This document shows, piece by piece, positions 39,484-48,517 of a stretch of DNA of 64,000 bases (the first letter of the stretch is position 1; each line of letters starts with the position of its first letter). This DNA comes from Knoellia sp. Soil729 (lineage in GTDB: Bacteria > Actinomycetota > Actinomycetes > Actinomycetales > Dermatophilaceae). Location: contig NZ_LMSA01000006.1 of NCBI RefSeq assembly GCF_001427985.1, forward strand, positions 1-64,000. Reading direction: 5' to 3'. Below the pieces are notes generated by a model, which saw only the letters and a list, made by a program, of their open reading frames with translations, had not been told where the DNA came from and searched no databases. The position numbers were made by a program, and so were the translations under genes.

Positions 39484-42099
39484 TCACCGGCCCCGTGAAC
39501 CGGCGCCCACGAGCGCCGGCCCGTTGGCCTCCGCCTCGTCGGATGCGGTGGGCGTCGTCGTGTCCGCCTCGCGCTCGAGGTGGGCGCGCAGCTTCGTGCC
39601 CTCCACGTCGAGGTCGGGGAGCAGGCGGTCGAGCCAGCGGGGGATCCACCACGCACGATCGCCGAGCAGCTGCAGCACCGCCGGGGTCAGTGTCATGCGC
39701 ACCAGGAAGGCGTCGACGGCCACGCCGAGCGCGAGCCCGAGACCCATCGGCCGGATCATCGTGAGGTGGGCGAAGACGAAGCCCGCGAACACCGACATCA
39801 TGATGAGCGCGGCGGCGACGACGACGCGGTAGCCGTTGCGGAAGCCCGTGCGGATGGCGCTGCGACTGTCCTCACCGTGCGCGTGCGCCTCGTGCATGCC
39901 GGAGACGAGGAACATCTGGTAGTCCATCGCGAGACCGAAGAGGACGCCGATGAGCAGCGTCGGCATGAAGGGCATGATCGGCCCGGGCCGGCTCACCTGC
40001 AGCAGGTCGCCCAGCCAGCCCCACTGGTAGACCGCGACGACCGCGCCGAAGCTGGCCCCGACGGACAGCAGGAACCCGGCCGTCGCCACGAGGGGCACGA
40101 GCACCGAGCGGAACACGGCCATGAGCAGGAGCAGGGAGAGGCCGACCACCAGGGCGACATAGAGCGGTAGCGCACCGGCCAGACGCTCCGAGATCTCGAT
40201 GTTGGCGACGGTCTGACCGGTGATGCCGAGCTTCGTGCCCTCGGGCATGTGGGCGCTGAGGTCATCCAGCTCGTGCACGAGCTCCGTGGTCGATTCGCTC
40301 GTCGGGCCCTCGAGCGGCACGACTTGAAAGGCCAGGGTGTCGCGGTCCGAGCTCACCCCGAACGGCACGACCCGCTCGCTGCCGACGAGGTTGAACATCT
40401 GCTGGCCGTAGCGCACCTGCATCGCGGGCACCTCGGCCTCCGTGAGGGGCTCGTCGAAGCTGACCACTGCGACGATCGGGCCGTTGGCGCCGGGCCCGAA
40501 GTCACGCTCGATGGTGGTGTAGGAGTGGAAGGCGCTGGAGTCCTTGGGTTCGCTGCTGCCGTCGGGCAGGCCCAGGCGCAGCGACACGGCAGGGACCGCC
40601 AGCAGACCGATGGCGACGATGGTGAGGACGATCGCGCGCCACGGGTGGTTGGTGACGAGGACCCCCCAGCGTCCGGAGCCCCGGCCCGAGGAGGCCTTGC
40701 GGCTCTCCTCCGAGGTGGTCTGCTCGGATGGGGTCTGTTCGGATGCGGTGAGGGCTGCCTCGTGCTTGCGCCAGGTGCGCCGGGAGATGACCCGTGCCCC
40801 GATGAGGCTCAGCACGGCAGGCGTGACCGTGAGGGAGACGAGGACGGTCACCGCCACGGTCGCGGCGGCGACGAGGCCCATCTGGGCGAGGATCGGCAGG
40901 CCGGAGACCGTCAGCGCCGACAGGGCGATCACCACGGTCGTCCCGGCCACGACCACGGCGTTGCCTGCGGTACCCGTGGCCAGGCCGATGGAGTGCTGCA
41001 CCGGCATGCCGTCGAGCAGCTGCTGGCGGTGGCGGTTGACGATGAAGAGGGCGTAGTCGATGCCCACGGCGAGGCCCAGCATCAGGGCCAATGCGGGCGT
41101 CATCGAGTTCATCTCGAAGAGGGCCGTCGCCGCCATGGCACCAAGAAGGCCTGCGCCGACGCCGACGAGGGCGACGAGCAGCGGCAGGCCGGAGGCGATG
41201 AGACTGCCGAGCATCACGAGCAGGACGGCCGCGGCGATGGCGAAACCGACCACCTCACCGATCCCGATGATGCTGCGGGTCTGGAGGATGTCGGCGTTGT
41301 AGTCGACGCGCAGCCCCTGCTGCTCGAGCTGCTGGCCGATCTCGGGGATCTGGGCACGGATCTCGGGAGGGAGCTGGGCGATCGCGGTGTCGAACTGGAT
41401 CTGGAGCATTGCCGCGCTGCCGTCCGCGCTGAGGAAGCGCAGGCCGTCGGTCAGGCCCAGCTGCCGCTTGCCCTGACCGATCTGGAGGCGCGCCTGCTCG
41501 ACCTTGGCATCACCGTCGTCGAGCTGCGCCTTGAGCTGGGCGTTGCCGCGCACACGAGCGTCGATCTCGTCGCGCAGCACGCGCGCCTTCTCGCCCTCGC
41601 CGTGCCCCGACTGCTCGAGGGTGGTGAGCTGGGCCCGCGCCTCGGCGAGGTCGCGCTGACCCTCGTCGTAGAGCCAGTGGCCTTGGTCGAGCTTGTAGGA
41701 CTGCGTCTCGAGCTCCTTCTCGCCGTCCTCGATTCTGGCGCGCGAGTCGTCCAGCGTCTGCTGCGTCTCGAAGGGGTTCATCACCGACTGCACGTGAGGC
41801 GCCTTCTTCCAGGCAGCCAGGGTGCGCTCGATCGCCGTGCGCTGGGCCGGGGTGATGGCACCCGACTCGTTCTCGATCGTGATGGTGCCTATTCCGCCTG
41901 CGGCAGAAGGGATCTCACGCCCAAGGGTGCTCAGGACGGACTGGAAGGCGGCTCCCGGGATGCTGATGGCCGAGGTCGGGGGAGAGGCGAAGGCTGCCAT
42001 GGTGCCACCGAGGCCGGTGAGCAGCAGGAGCCAGGCCGCGAGGGTGGCCCAGGCGTGGCGGGCGGTGAATCGCCCGAGGCGATAGAGGAGTAGTGCCAT
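39484..42099 (-). CDS. MMPL/RND family membrane transporter
   Basis: 871 residues. One N-terminal helix, a periplasm-side domain with a predicted coiled coil (residues 95-205, EDGEKELETQSYKLDQGHW and on), five helices at about 260-430, a second helix (VLTIVAIGLLAVPAVSLRLG), a second external domain, then the terminal helix block. The RND proton-relay motifs are visible as GIDYALFIVNRHRQQL and AMDYQMFLVSGMHE. MMPL proteins export lipids or drugs. Starts 1 nt after the stop of the tetR gene, which probably represses it. Confidence 0.92.
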   Translation of the reverse strand: MALLLYRLGRFTARHAWATLAAWLLLLTGLGGTMAAFASPPTSAISIPGAAFQSVLSTLGREIPSAAGGIGTITIENESGAITPAQRTAIERTLAAWKKAPHVQSVMNPFETQQTLDDSRARIEDGEKELETQSYKLDQGHWLYDEGQRDLAEARAQLTTLEQSGHGEGEKARVLRDEIDARVRGNAQLKAQLDDGDAKVEQARLQIGQGKRQLGLTDGLRFLSADGSAAMLQIQFDTAIAQLPPEIRAQIPEIGQQLEQQGLRVDYNADILQTRSIIGIGEVVGFAIAAAVLLVMLGSLIASGLPLLVALVGVGAGLLGAMAATALFEMNSMTPALALMLGLAVGIDYALFIVNRHRQQLLDGMPVQHSIGLATGTAGNAVVVAGTTVVIALSALTVSGLPILAQMGLVAAATVAVTVLVSLTVTPAVLSLIGARVISRRTWRKHEAALTASEQTPSEQTTSEESRKASSGRGSGRWGVLVTNHPWRAIVLTIVAIGLLAVPAVSLRLGLPDGSSEPKDSSAFHSYTTIERDFGPGANGPIVAVVSFDEPLTEAEVPAMQVRYGQQMFNLVGSERVVPFGVSSDRDTLAFQVVPLEGPTSESTTELVHELDDLSAHMPEGTKLGITGQTVANIEISERLAGALPLYVALVVGLSLLLLMAVFRSVLVPLVATAGFLLSVGASFGAVVAVYQWGWLGDLLQVSRPGPIMPFMPTLLIGVLFGLAMDYQMFLVSGMHEAHAHGEDSRSAIRTGFRNGYRVVVAAALIMMSVFAGFVFAHLTMIRPMGLGLALGVAVDAFLVRMTLTPAVLQLLGDRAWWIPRWLDRLLPDLDVEGTKLRAHLEREADTTTPTASDEAEANGPALVGAGSRGR

Positions 42100-42100
42100 G

Positions 42101-42748
42101 TCAGGCCTCCGGGGTCTGGCTTGCGGGGGCGGAGAAGGCGGTGAACAGGTGCGCGAAGGCCTGTCGCAGGAGCTCGAGGTGCTGCTGCCGACTGGCGTCG
42201 TCCACCGCGCCGGGCGACGTGTTGACCCAGGTCATCGTCGCCGCGTAGCCCGCGGTCAGCACGGCGCCCGCGACGACCTGGGCATAGAGGTCGTCGATCG
42301 AGGGGTCCCGGTTCCGGAGTGCCTGGGCGACCTGGGCCACCTCCGCGGCTTGGGCCTCCAGGACGAAGAACCTCGCGGCCGGCGAGTGCTCGACCTGACC
42401 GAAGCAGATGGCCGCCTTCTCGAGGAACTCTGCGTCGAGTGGCTCGGTCAGGACGGCGGCGAGCGAGTCGGCGACGTTCTCCTCGACGGGGCGCTCGACG
42501 AATCGCTCGACGAGGGCGCCGATCACCTGGCGCATCGGCTCCTGGAGCACGAGCTCGACTCGGGGGTAGTAGTTGAAGAACGTGCGGCGCGAGACCTGGG
42601 CGCGGTCGGCAACGGCGTCGGCCGTGACCGCGTCAAAACCCTTCTCGGCCACGAGGTCCCACGCTGCCTGCTCGAGGCGGCGCGCGGTCCGCTCGCGGTT
42701 GCGCGCCCGCAGTCCATCGCCAGCCGTGGAGTCAGGAGTTTCGCTCAT
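42101..42748 (-). CDS. TetR family transcriptional regulator
   Basis: 215 residues. N-terminal helix-turn-helix ARRLEQAAWDLVAEKGFDAVTADAVADRAQVSRRTFFNYY, followed by an all-helical ligand domain; the MftR-like pattern RRTFFNYYP is typical of regulators next to exporters. Directly upstream of the MMPL gene with 1-nt spacing, so it should autoregulate and repress the exporter. The ATG at 42748 is supported by the TTGCAC-17-TTAACC promoter just before it. Confidence 0.92.
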   Translation of the reverse strand: MSETPDSTAGDGLRARNRERTARRLEQAAWDLVAEKGFDAVTADAVADRAQVSRRTFFNYYPRVELVLQEPMRQVIGALVERFVERPVEENVADSLAAVLTEPLDAEFLEKAAICFGQVEHSPAARFFVLEAQAAEVAQVAQALRNRDPSIDDLYAQVVAGAVLTAGYAATMTWVNTSPGAVDDASRQQHLELLRQAFAHLFTAFSAPASQTPEA

Positions 42749-42785
42749 GTCCGGCAGGTTAACGCCAGTGTGCACTGCCGTGCAA
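42749..42785 (-). promoter_or_regulatory. Promoter and candidate operator of tetR-MMPL
   Basis: Minus-strand TTGCAC (42785-42780), a 17-bp spacer and TTAACC (42762-42757), 8 nt before the ATG. CAGTG-TG-CACTG (42766-42777) lies in the spacer and is the likely TetR site. Confidence 0.55.
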
Positions 42786-42909
42786 GTTTGCTCGACAGTG
42801 AATGAATTGACCCGGTGGGCGGTCATCGGCACCGCTCAGGACTGCGCCGGTGGAGCGACCGGTGCAGCGACTGGTGACCGGCGTCCGCATGCGAGTAGCG
42901 GTCGTCAGC

Positions 42910-42939
42910 CTGAGCGCCGGTGCCGCGACCGGCGCTCAG
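42910..42939. terminator. Terminator after the HTH regulator gene
   Basis: CTGAGCGCCGGT (42910-42921) pairs perfectly with ACCGGCGCTCAG (42928-42939) around a 6-nt loop, 15 bp past the stop of the minus-strand regulator gene. The rest of the 42786-42954 gap shows no gene. Confidence 0.75.
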
Positions 42940-42954
42940 ACTGGAGATCAGTAG

Positions 42955-43614
42955 TCAGGCGGTGCGCAGGTGGGCGACGCACCGTCGAGGTGTGGCGAAC
43001 GGCTCGAGGTCGGCGACCTCGAGCGGCGCACCCGTGCCTTCGAGCACGCCGGTCATGAGCCCACGGTGGACTCCACACACGATCTCGGGATGGCTGCGGG
43101 CGAGCTCGAGGAAGGGGCAGGGGGTGATGTCGATGCGACGCCCGGTGCGGCTCGAGACGGAGCGCGAGTCAAAGCCCAGGCGCGCGAGTCCGTCCACGAC
43201 CGCCTCGGTCGCGGGTTCCGGTGTCGGCGACGACGAGCGCAGCTCCGAGGCCAGGCGACGACCGCGGATGATCCCGGCCTGCTCCGCCACCGAACGGCCC
43301 TCGGGCAGTGCTCCCCCGGAGCCGGCCAGTGCCTCGACGAGCACCTCGGCAAGCTCCTTGTAGCCGTCCACCTCGGTGCCGGTGGCGGGCCGCGCCGTGT
43401 AGAGGACCTTGGGCCGACCCCTGGCGGACCGGTCCTCGGCCGAGCGCGTGGCCAGCCCGGCTTCGACGAGTGCCTCGAGGTGGAACCGCGCGCCATTGGG
43501 CTGCAACCCCACCGCGCTCGCAACCTCCACGGCGCCGGTGGCCGTGCCAGCGTCGCGCAAGCGGTCGAGGACCTGGCGCCGGGTGGCCCCGAGGCCGTCG
43601 ATGGCGTGCGCCAT
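42955..43614 (-). CDS. HTH regulator with C-terminal cysteine-containing domain (COG2345/SufR-like)
   Basis: 219 residues. N-terminal winged helix (LGATRRQVLDRLRDAG, later LQPNGARFHLEALVEAGLATR). The C-terminal part ends with CPFLELARSHPEIVCGVHRG and a further Cys 32 residues later (RRCVAHL), a pattern seen in SufR-like ArsR-fold regulators that can bind Fe-S or metal. Its ATG overlaps the stop of the DsbA-like gene (TGATG), so it is the second gene of an autoregulated pair. The conspicuous AT-rich palindrome before the operon is its probable operator. Confidence 0.8.
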   Translation of the reverse strand: MAHAIDGLGATRRQVLDRLRDAGTATGAVEVASAVGLQPNGARFHLEALVEAGLATRSAEDRSARGRPKVLYTARPATGTEVDGYKELAEVLVEALAGSGGALPEGRSVAEQAGIIRGRRLASELRSSSPTPEPATEAVVDGLARLGFDSRSVSSRTGRRIDITPCPFLELARSHPEIVCGVHRGLMTGVLEGTGAPLEVADLEPFATPRRCVAHLRTA

Positions 43615-44345
43615 CAGGCGGCGCCGAGGGGGTGGAGGATCTGGGTGCGCCCGTGGCCGTCCAGGGGTGGCCGCGTTCCGGGGTGCGGCCACACCGGCTG
43701 GGCGGACGGGTCGATGCCCCGCTCCTGCAGGAGCTGCCCCAGCTGGTCGACCGCGTCGACCCCGTAGCGGATGTCGCCGGTCTCGGGCAGGAGGACCGGC
43801 ACGACCTCCTTCTCGAGCTCGGTCCACTGGTGGCGCCAGGCGCGCACGAGGCGCCACGCCAGTGAGGTCATCGGGCCACCCGTCACGTCGACGCAGTACC
43901 CCCAGCGACGCAGCGGGTCGCTCGGGGACGTCCCCGCCATCACCGCCTCCGCGAGGAGGACCCGCACGACCGCGGGCTTGCCGAGGTCGACCCCATGGCG
44001 CCAGTAGGACTCGAAGAGGATCGGTGCCGCGATGTCGGCGACCCCGGCGCCGTAGGACTCGGCGTAGGCCCAGACCGCAGCCCTCGTGCTGGGCACGAAG
44101 CCTCGCAGCTTCATCGGCAGGGACTCACCTGGCAGGAGCGCCTGCTCGACACGCGCGACCTCCTCGCGCAGGCACTGGAAGTCGTCGTCACCGGCGAGGC
44201 CGAGGTGCGAGGGCTTGGGCTCGTGCTCGACCGCGCGGACCTCGACGTCCATGCCGTCTGCCGACAGCAGCGCGAGGCGCCGGTGGGCGAGGTAGCTCCA
44301 GGGGCAGGTGAAATCCACGTAGAGGATGGTGGGTGTGCGGGTCAT
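43614..44345 (-). CDS. DsbA/FrnE-like thioredoxin-fold protein
   Basis: 243 residues. The N-terminal strand and active-site region ILYVDFTCPWSYLAHRRL match the DsbA/2-hydroxychromene-2-carboxylate isomerase family; only one cysteine (Cys14, CPWS) stands at the active site, so it is not a two-cysteine oxidase. GKPAVVRVLLAEAVMAG resembles the helical insertion. No signal peptide, so cytoplasmic; perhaps a glutathione-S-transferase-like or isomerase activity. AAGGAG 6 nt before the ATG at 44345. Confidence 0.8.
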   Translation of the reverse strand: MTRTPTILYVDFTCPWSYLAHRRLALLSADGMDVEVRAVEHEPKPSHLGLAGDDDFQCLREEVARVEQALLPGESLPMKLRGFVPSTRAAVWAYAESYGAGVADIAAPILFESYWRHGVDLGKPAVVRVLLAEAVMAGTSPSDPLRRWGYCVDVTGGPMTSLAWRLVRAWRHQWTELEKEVVPVLLPETGDIRYGVDAVDQLGQLLQERGIDPSAQPVWPHPGTRPPLDGHGRTQILHPLGAA

Positions 44346-44349
44346 GGTC

Positions 44350-44398
44350 GGCTCCTTCCGCCGACTTCAATAGTTACAAACTATTTGTATAAAAACAA
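44350..44398 (-). promoter_or_regulatory. AT-rich operator/promoter of the DsbA-like operon
   Basis: AATAGTT-ACA-AACTATT (44369-44385) is a perfect 7-3-7 palindrome within an AT-rich patch that is exceptional here. On the minus strand TTGTTT-16-TAACTA can serve as -35/-10, with the palindrome covering the -10. Confidence 0.7.
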
Positions 44399-44437
44399 GA
44401 GGCGGCTACGATCTGCGTTGCGACCGAGACGACGCGG

Positions 44438-44473
44438 GTATGCCGGGTGCGCACACCGGGGCGGCCGGCATAC
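44438..44473. terminator. Terminator hairpin built from an inverted GTATGCCG pair
   Basis: GTATGCCGG (44438-44446) pairs with CCGGCATAC (44465-44473); an inner GGTG/CACC stem is present. Lies 13 bp past the response-regulator stop. Confidence 0.65.
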
Positions 44474-44486
44474 GTTCCTCGGGTTC

Positions 44487-45179
44487 TCAGGTCCGCGGGG
44501 TCACGGACGTGGGGCGGTAGCGGCGCTCCGGGCGACCGGTGTTGCCGTAGCGCAGGGCGACCTCGGCCTCGCCCTTGGTGGTGAAGTACTCGAGGTAGCG
44601 GCGGGCGCTCACCCGAGATACGCCGATCTGCTCGGCGGTCTCGGTCGCGGACACGCCGACGCTGCCGGCCGCGCGCAGCGTCCTCTCCACGAGCTGGGCA
44701 GTCTCGGGGCTGAGGCCCTTGGGCATGGCGACCGGGCTCGTGCGGGAGGCGGGTGAGCGCGCGAAGAGCCGGTCCACGCCGGCCTGGTCCTCGGGCGAGG
44801 CTTCGTGCAGGGCGCGTTGCGCCGCATACCCCTCGAGGCGCTCCCGGAGGTCGTCGAACGCAAAGGGCTTGAGGAGGTAGTCGGCCACGCCATGGCGCAC
44901 CGCCGCCTTGACTGCGTCGACCTCCTTGGCGGCGGAGATGACGATGACGTCACTGTGCGAACCTGCGTGCCGGAGCTCGGCAACGACGTCGAGGCCGAAG
45001 CGGTCGGGCAGGTACAGGTCGAGCAGGAGCAGGTCCGGCGCCAGGTCCTTGGCCATCGAGAGGGCGTCGGCACCCGAGTGCGCGACGCCGATGACCTCGA
45101 AGCCGTCGGTGCGCTCGACGAAGGCGCGGTGGACCCGCGCCACCATGAAGTCGTCGTCGACGATGAGGACCGAGATCAT
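44487..45179 (-). CDS. CitB/DctR-type response regulator
   Basis: 230 residues. Receiver domain with acidic pocket VDDDF (Asp8-10), phosphorylated Asp54 in LLLLDLYLPDRFG, and Lys in DYLLKPFAFDD. The C-terminal part is a helix-turn-helix (SATETAEQIGVSRVSARRYLEYF). This is the CitB/DcuR-like group, which controls uptake of di- and tricarboxylates. The ATG overlaps the stop of the kinase (ATGA). Regulates the divergent tct operon by inference. Confidence 0.92.
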   Translation of the reverse strand: MISVLIVDDDFMVARVHRAFVERTDGFEVIGVAHSGADALSMAKDLAPDLLLLDLYLPDRFGLDVVAELRHAGSHSDVIVISAAKEVDAVKAAVRHGVADYLLKPFAFDDLRERLEGYAAQRALHEASPEDQAGVDRLFARSPASRTSPVAMPKGLSPETAQLVERTLRAAGSVGVSATETAEQIGVSRVSARRYLEYFTTKGEAEVALRYGNTGRPERRYRPTSVTPRT

Positions 45180-46852
45180 GAGCGCAGCCCTTCACTGCGG
45201 GTGGAGGAGCCGGCTGCGAGGACGTCCTCGCTCGTGTCGATGCCCAGCCGGGCCGTGAAGTGCGCGCCGCTGTCGCTCGGGCTGACGAGGACCTCGCCAC
45301 CGCGTTGCTCGCACAGCATGCGCGTGAGGGCGAGGCCGATCCCTCGCGTGCCGTCGCCGTCGGACTTGGTGGAGAAGCCCTGCTCGAAGACCTCACCGAC
45401 GATCTCCTCCGGCACACCCGGCCCCGAGTCCGACACCACGATCTCGACACTGGAACGGTCCTGGGTGATGGCGACCTCCACCCACCCGGCCGCAGGACCC
45501 CCGCCCCCGGCGCCCACCGTGCTCACGGCGTCGAGCGCGTTGTCCACGAGGTTGCCCACGACCGTGCCGACATCGGCGGAGTCCTGCGGCTGCAACCGTT
45601 GCAACGACGTCGTGTCCGTGATCCGCAGGTCGATGCGCCGCTCGGCCGCCAGGCTGGCCTTGGCCATGAGCAGTGCAGCCACGGCCGGGTCACCGACCCG
45701 GCTGTTGATGCTCAGGTCGAGCGAGTTGCGGCGCTCACTCACGGCGTCGACATAGTGCACGACCTCGTCGTACTCACCGATCTGGATGAGTCCACTGATC
45801 GTGTGCAGCTGGTTGGCGAACTCGTGGGCCTGCGCCCGCAACAGCTGCGTGCTGCTGCGGAAGGTCCCCAGCTGGCGTTCGAGGTCGGCCAGGGCCGTCC
45901 GGTCGCGCAGCGTGGTCACGGTGCCCAAGGGCTGGCCGTCGCGTTCGACGTGCATCCGGTTCATGACGAGGACCCGGCCGCGGCGCACGACCACCCGGTC
46001 GCCGGCGTCGTCGTCGTCCGAGCCCGAGAGGACGTCGAGGAGGCGGCCACGCACCCGCAGGTCCGTGAGGGTCAGGCCCTCGGCGTGCTCGGGCAGGTCG
46101 AGCAGGTGGCGAGCCACGTCGTTGACCAGGGTCACCCGGTTCTGGGGGTCCAGCGCGATGACACCCTCGGCGATCCCGTGGAGGAGCGCCTCCCGGTGCT
46201 CGGCCAGCCCGGCGATCTCGCGCGGCTCCATGCCGAGGGTCTGGCGCTTGATGCGACGGGCGAGGAGCCACGACCCGAGCAGCCCGATGAGCAGCGCACC
46301 TCCGACATAGGTGAGGAGGTAGGACGACGCTCCTCGCGCCCTCGCCCACGCGGAGGGGAAGGGCTCGGTGATCATCACGGTGCCGAGGTGCTCACCGACC
46401 CGGCCGGTGCTCACCGAGAAGACCGGCACCTGGGCCACGAGCTGCCGCTGCCCGTCGAGCGACAGGGTGCCCGACCAGCTCGCGCCGTCGGCAACTGCCT
46501 CTCGTGGCAACGGAATGCGCTCGCCCTCGTAGGACGGGTTGGTCGACACGCGCACGTCCTCGTCGGCGTCCGCGAAGCTCACCGAGCCCACTGACGACTG
46601 CGCGACGAAGGACTGGGCCAGGGTGGCCAGGCCGGTGCGGGTCTCGGGGATCTCCAGGTTGCTGCGCACGAGCGGGTTGCCGCCGAGCTGCTCGGCGAGC
46701 GCGGTGACCCGGCGACCCTCCACCCGGGTGAAGGTCGCCTCCGACTGCGCGAGGGAGAGCGCACCGACGAGGACGAGCACGACGAGGATCACCGCGACCT
46801 GCAGCACGAGCAGCTGGCCGGCGAGGGTGCCGCGCCGAGCGAGTGTGACCAC
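45176..46852 (-). CDS. CitA/DctS-type sensor histidine kinase
   Basis: 558 residues. Helix 1 (LLVLQVAVILVVLVLVGALSL), an extracytoplasmic sensor domain (about 35-165) of the type that binds citrate or C4-acids, helix 2 (LLTYVGGALLIGLLGSWLLA), a cytoplasmic PAS domain, then the kinase with phospho-acceptor His in AQAHEFANQLHTISGL. The ATPase shows NLVDNALDAV, SDSGPGVP and GIGLALTR. GTG 46852 is used because it fits the start of helix 1; the longer frame runs into the divergent tctC region. Pairs with the adjacent response regulator. Confidence 0.9.
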   Translation of the reverse strand: MVTLARRGTLAGQLLVLQVAVILVVLVLVGALSLAQSEATFTRVEGRRVTALAEQLGGNPLVRSNLEIPETRTGLATLAQSFVAQSSVGSVSFADADEDVRVSTNPSYEGERIPLPREAVADGASWSGTLSLDGQRQLVAQVPVFSVSTGRVGEHLGTVMITEPFPSAWARARGASSYLLTYVGGALLIGLLGSWLLARRIKRQTLGMEPREIAGLAEHREALLHGIAEGVIALDPQNRVTLVNDVARHLLDLPEHAEGLTLTDLRVRGRLLDVLSGSDDDDAGDRVVVRRGRVLVMNRMHVERDGQPLGTVTTLRDRTALADLERQLGTFRSSTQLLRAQAHEFANQLHTISGLIQIGEYDEVVHYVDAVSERRNSLDLSINSRVGDPAVAALLMAKASLAAERRIDLRITDTTSLQRLQPQDSADVGTVVGNLVDNALDAVSTVGAGGGGPAAGWVEVAITQDRSSVEIVVSDSGPGVPEEIVGEVFEQGFSTKSDGDGTRGIGLALTRMLCEQRGGEVLVSPSDSGAHFTARLGIDTSEDVLAAGSSTRSEGLRS

Positions 46853-46930
46853 TATGTACTCAACCTTCACTGCGGACAGAAGCGGGACATTGGGGGCTGG
46901 ACCGGACAGCATCGTCGCGACCCCACCTGA

Positions 46931-46945
46931 GGGGACAGTGTCCCC
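46931..46945. promoter_or_regulatory. Candidate response-regulator site upstream of tctC
   Basis: GGGGACA-G-TGTCCCC, a perfect 7-1-7 palindrome 31 bp before the tctC start codon, in the gap between the kinase gene and the transporter operon. Confidence 0.5.
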
Positions 46946-46976
46946 CCTGATCCCCCTGACCCGAAAGGTCTCGACG

Positions 46977-47993
46977 ATGAGATCACGTCCGACCGCTCTC
47001 CTCGGCGCAGCACTCGCTGCCGCCGCCCTGACCCTGAGCGCCTGTGGCGCCACCGCGGACAAGGGCACCGACGCCGGTGCCAGCGCCACCTCGGAGGCCA
47101 AGCCTGCCACCGGCCTGCAGATCATGGTCCCCAACGCCCCCGGTGGTGGCTATGACACCACTGCCCGCACCGCTGCCAAGGTGCTCGAGACCGAGAAGAT
47201 CACCGGCTCCCTGCAGGTCTTCAACCTTCCCGGCGCGGGAGGCACCGTCGGCCTCCAGCGGGTCGTCAACGAGAAGGGCAACGGCAAGCTCGCGATGCAG
47301 ATGGGCCTGGGCGTCGTCGGTGCGGCATACACCCAGAAGTCCAAGGCGACGCTCGCCGAGACGACCCCGATCGCCAAGCTGATCGAGGAGGCCGGCGCGA
47401 TCGTCGTGCCCAAGGACTCGCCCTACAAGGACATCAACTCGCTCGTCGCCGCCTGGAAGGCCGACCCCAAGAAGTTCGCCGTCGGCGGTGGCTCCTCGCC
47501 GGGTGGCCCCGACCACCTGCTGCCCATGCAGCTGGCCAAGACCGTCGGCATCGCGCCCAAGGACGTCAACTACGTGACCTTCGACGGTGGTGGCGAGCTC
47601 CTCCCCGCCCTGCTCGGCAACAAGATCGCGTTCGGCGCCAGCGGCTTCGGTGAGTTCCTCGACCAGGTCAAGGCCGGGGCCGTGCGCGTCCTCGCCGTCA
47701 CCAGTGCGGAGCCCGTCGAGGTGCTCAAGGACGTGCCCACCCTCAAGGGGTCCAACATCGACCTGGTCTTCACGAACTGGCGCGGCATCGTCGCCCCTCC
47801 CGGCATCTCCGAGGACGACAAGAAGGTCTGGGTCGACGCCCTGACCAAGATGCACGACACCCAGGCCTGGAAGGACGAGGAGGCCAAGCGCGGCTGGACC
47901 GACGCGTTCGAGACCGGTGACGAGTTCGGCACCTTCCTCAAGGAGCAGGACACCGCCGTCGCCGACATCCTCAAGCAGCTCGGGTTGGCATGA
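46977..47993 (+). CDS. tctC: Tripartite tricarboxylate transporter substrate-binding lipoprotein
   Basis: 338 residues. Lipobox LSAC with lipidation predicted at Cys23. The mature protein matches the TctC/Bug family (IMVPNAPGGGYDTTARTAAK, later VFNLPGAGGTVGLQRV, then KFAVGGGSSPGGPDHLL). Captures citrate or a related carboxylate outside the cell for the TctAB membrane part. Start ATG 46977 follows AAAGG. First gene of an operon with tctB, tctA, usp and rraA. Confidence 0.93.
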   Translation: MRSRPTALLGAALAAAALTLSACGATADKGTDAGASATSEAKPATGLQIMVPNAPGGGYDTTARTAAKVLETEKITGSLQVFNLPGAGGTVGLQRVVNEKGNGKLAMQMGLGVVGAAYTQKSKATLAETTPIAKLIEEAGAIVVPKDSPYKDINSLVAAWKADPKKFAVGGGSSPGGPDHLLPMQLAKTVGIAPKDVNYVTFDGGGELLPALLGNKIAFGASGFGEFLDQVKAGAVRVLAVTSAEPVEVLKDVPTLKGSNIDLVFTNWRGIVAPPGISEDDKKVWVDALTKMHDTQAWKDEEAKRGWTDAFETGDEFGTFLKEQDTAVADILKQLGLA

Positions 47994-48517
47994 CCCACCC
48001 CACCACTGCGGCCTCGGCCGAGGTGTCGGGTGGGGCCAAGGACCGCGCACAGTACGGACTGTGCGCGGCCCTTGGCCTGCTCGGGGCCTATGTCCTCTTC
48101 GACGCCAGCCGGATCGGCGCCGCCGCCTCGAGCAACGACCCCATCGGCCCCAAGGCCGTGCCGGTCCTGCTGGGCATCGCCCTCATCGTCCTCGCGGCCT
48201 TCTATGCCGTTGACGTCTTCCGCGGCGGCCAGGGAGAGGCAGAGGAGGGCGAGGACGTCGACCTCGGGACGAGTTCGGACTGGCGCACGATCGGCCTGCT
48301 GATCGTGGCCTTCGGCATCAACGCGGTCCTCATCGAGCCTCTCGGCTGGGTCATCAGCGGCGCCCTCCTCTTCTGGGGAGCGTCCTTCGCGCTCGGCAAC
48401 CGGCACCACGTGCGCGGCCTGGCCATCGGCGTGACCCTCTCGCTCGTGACGTTCTATGCGTTCGCGGTCGGCCTCGGAGTCAACCTCCCGGCCGGCATCC
48501 TCCAAGGAATCCTCTGA
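47990..48517 (+). CDS. tctB: Tripartite tricarboxylate transporter small membrane subunit
   Basis: 175 residues, four predicted membrane helices ([17 protein letters not shown] first; a central acidic loop EAEEGEDVD), matching TctB. Start overlaps the tctC stop (ATGA). Its role in the complex is structural; the large subunit forms the path. Confidence 0.9.
   Translation: MTHPTTAASAEVSGGAKDRAQYGLCAALGLLGAYVLFDASRIGAAASSNDPIGPKAVPVLLGIALIVLAAFYAVDVFRGGQGEAEEGEDVDLGTSSDWRTIGLLIVAFGINAVLIEPLGWVISGALLFWGASFALGNRHHVRGLAIGVTLSLVTFYAFAVGLGVNLPAGILQGIL

Noticed and set aside
39580-42093. Long plus-strand frames opposite the MMPL gene
   Set aside because: Typical antisense shadows (Asp/Glu/Arg-rich); the minus strand encodes a full MMPL protein coupled to tetR.
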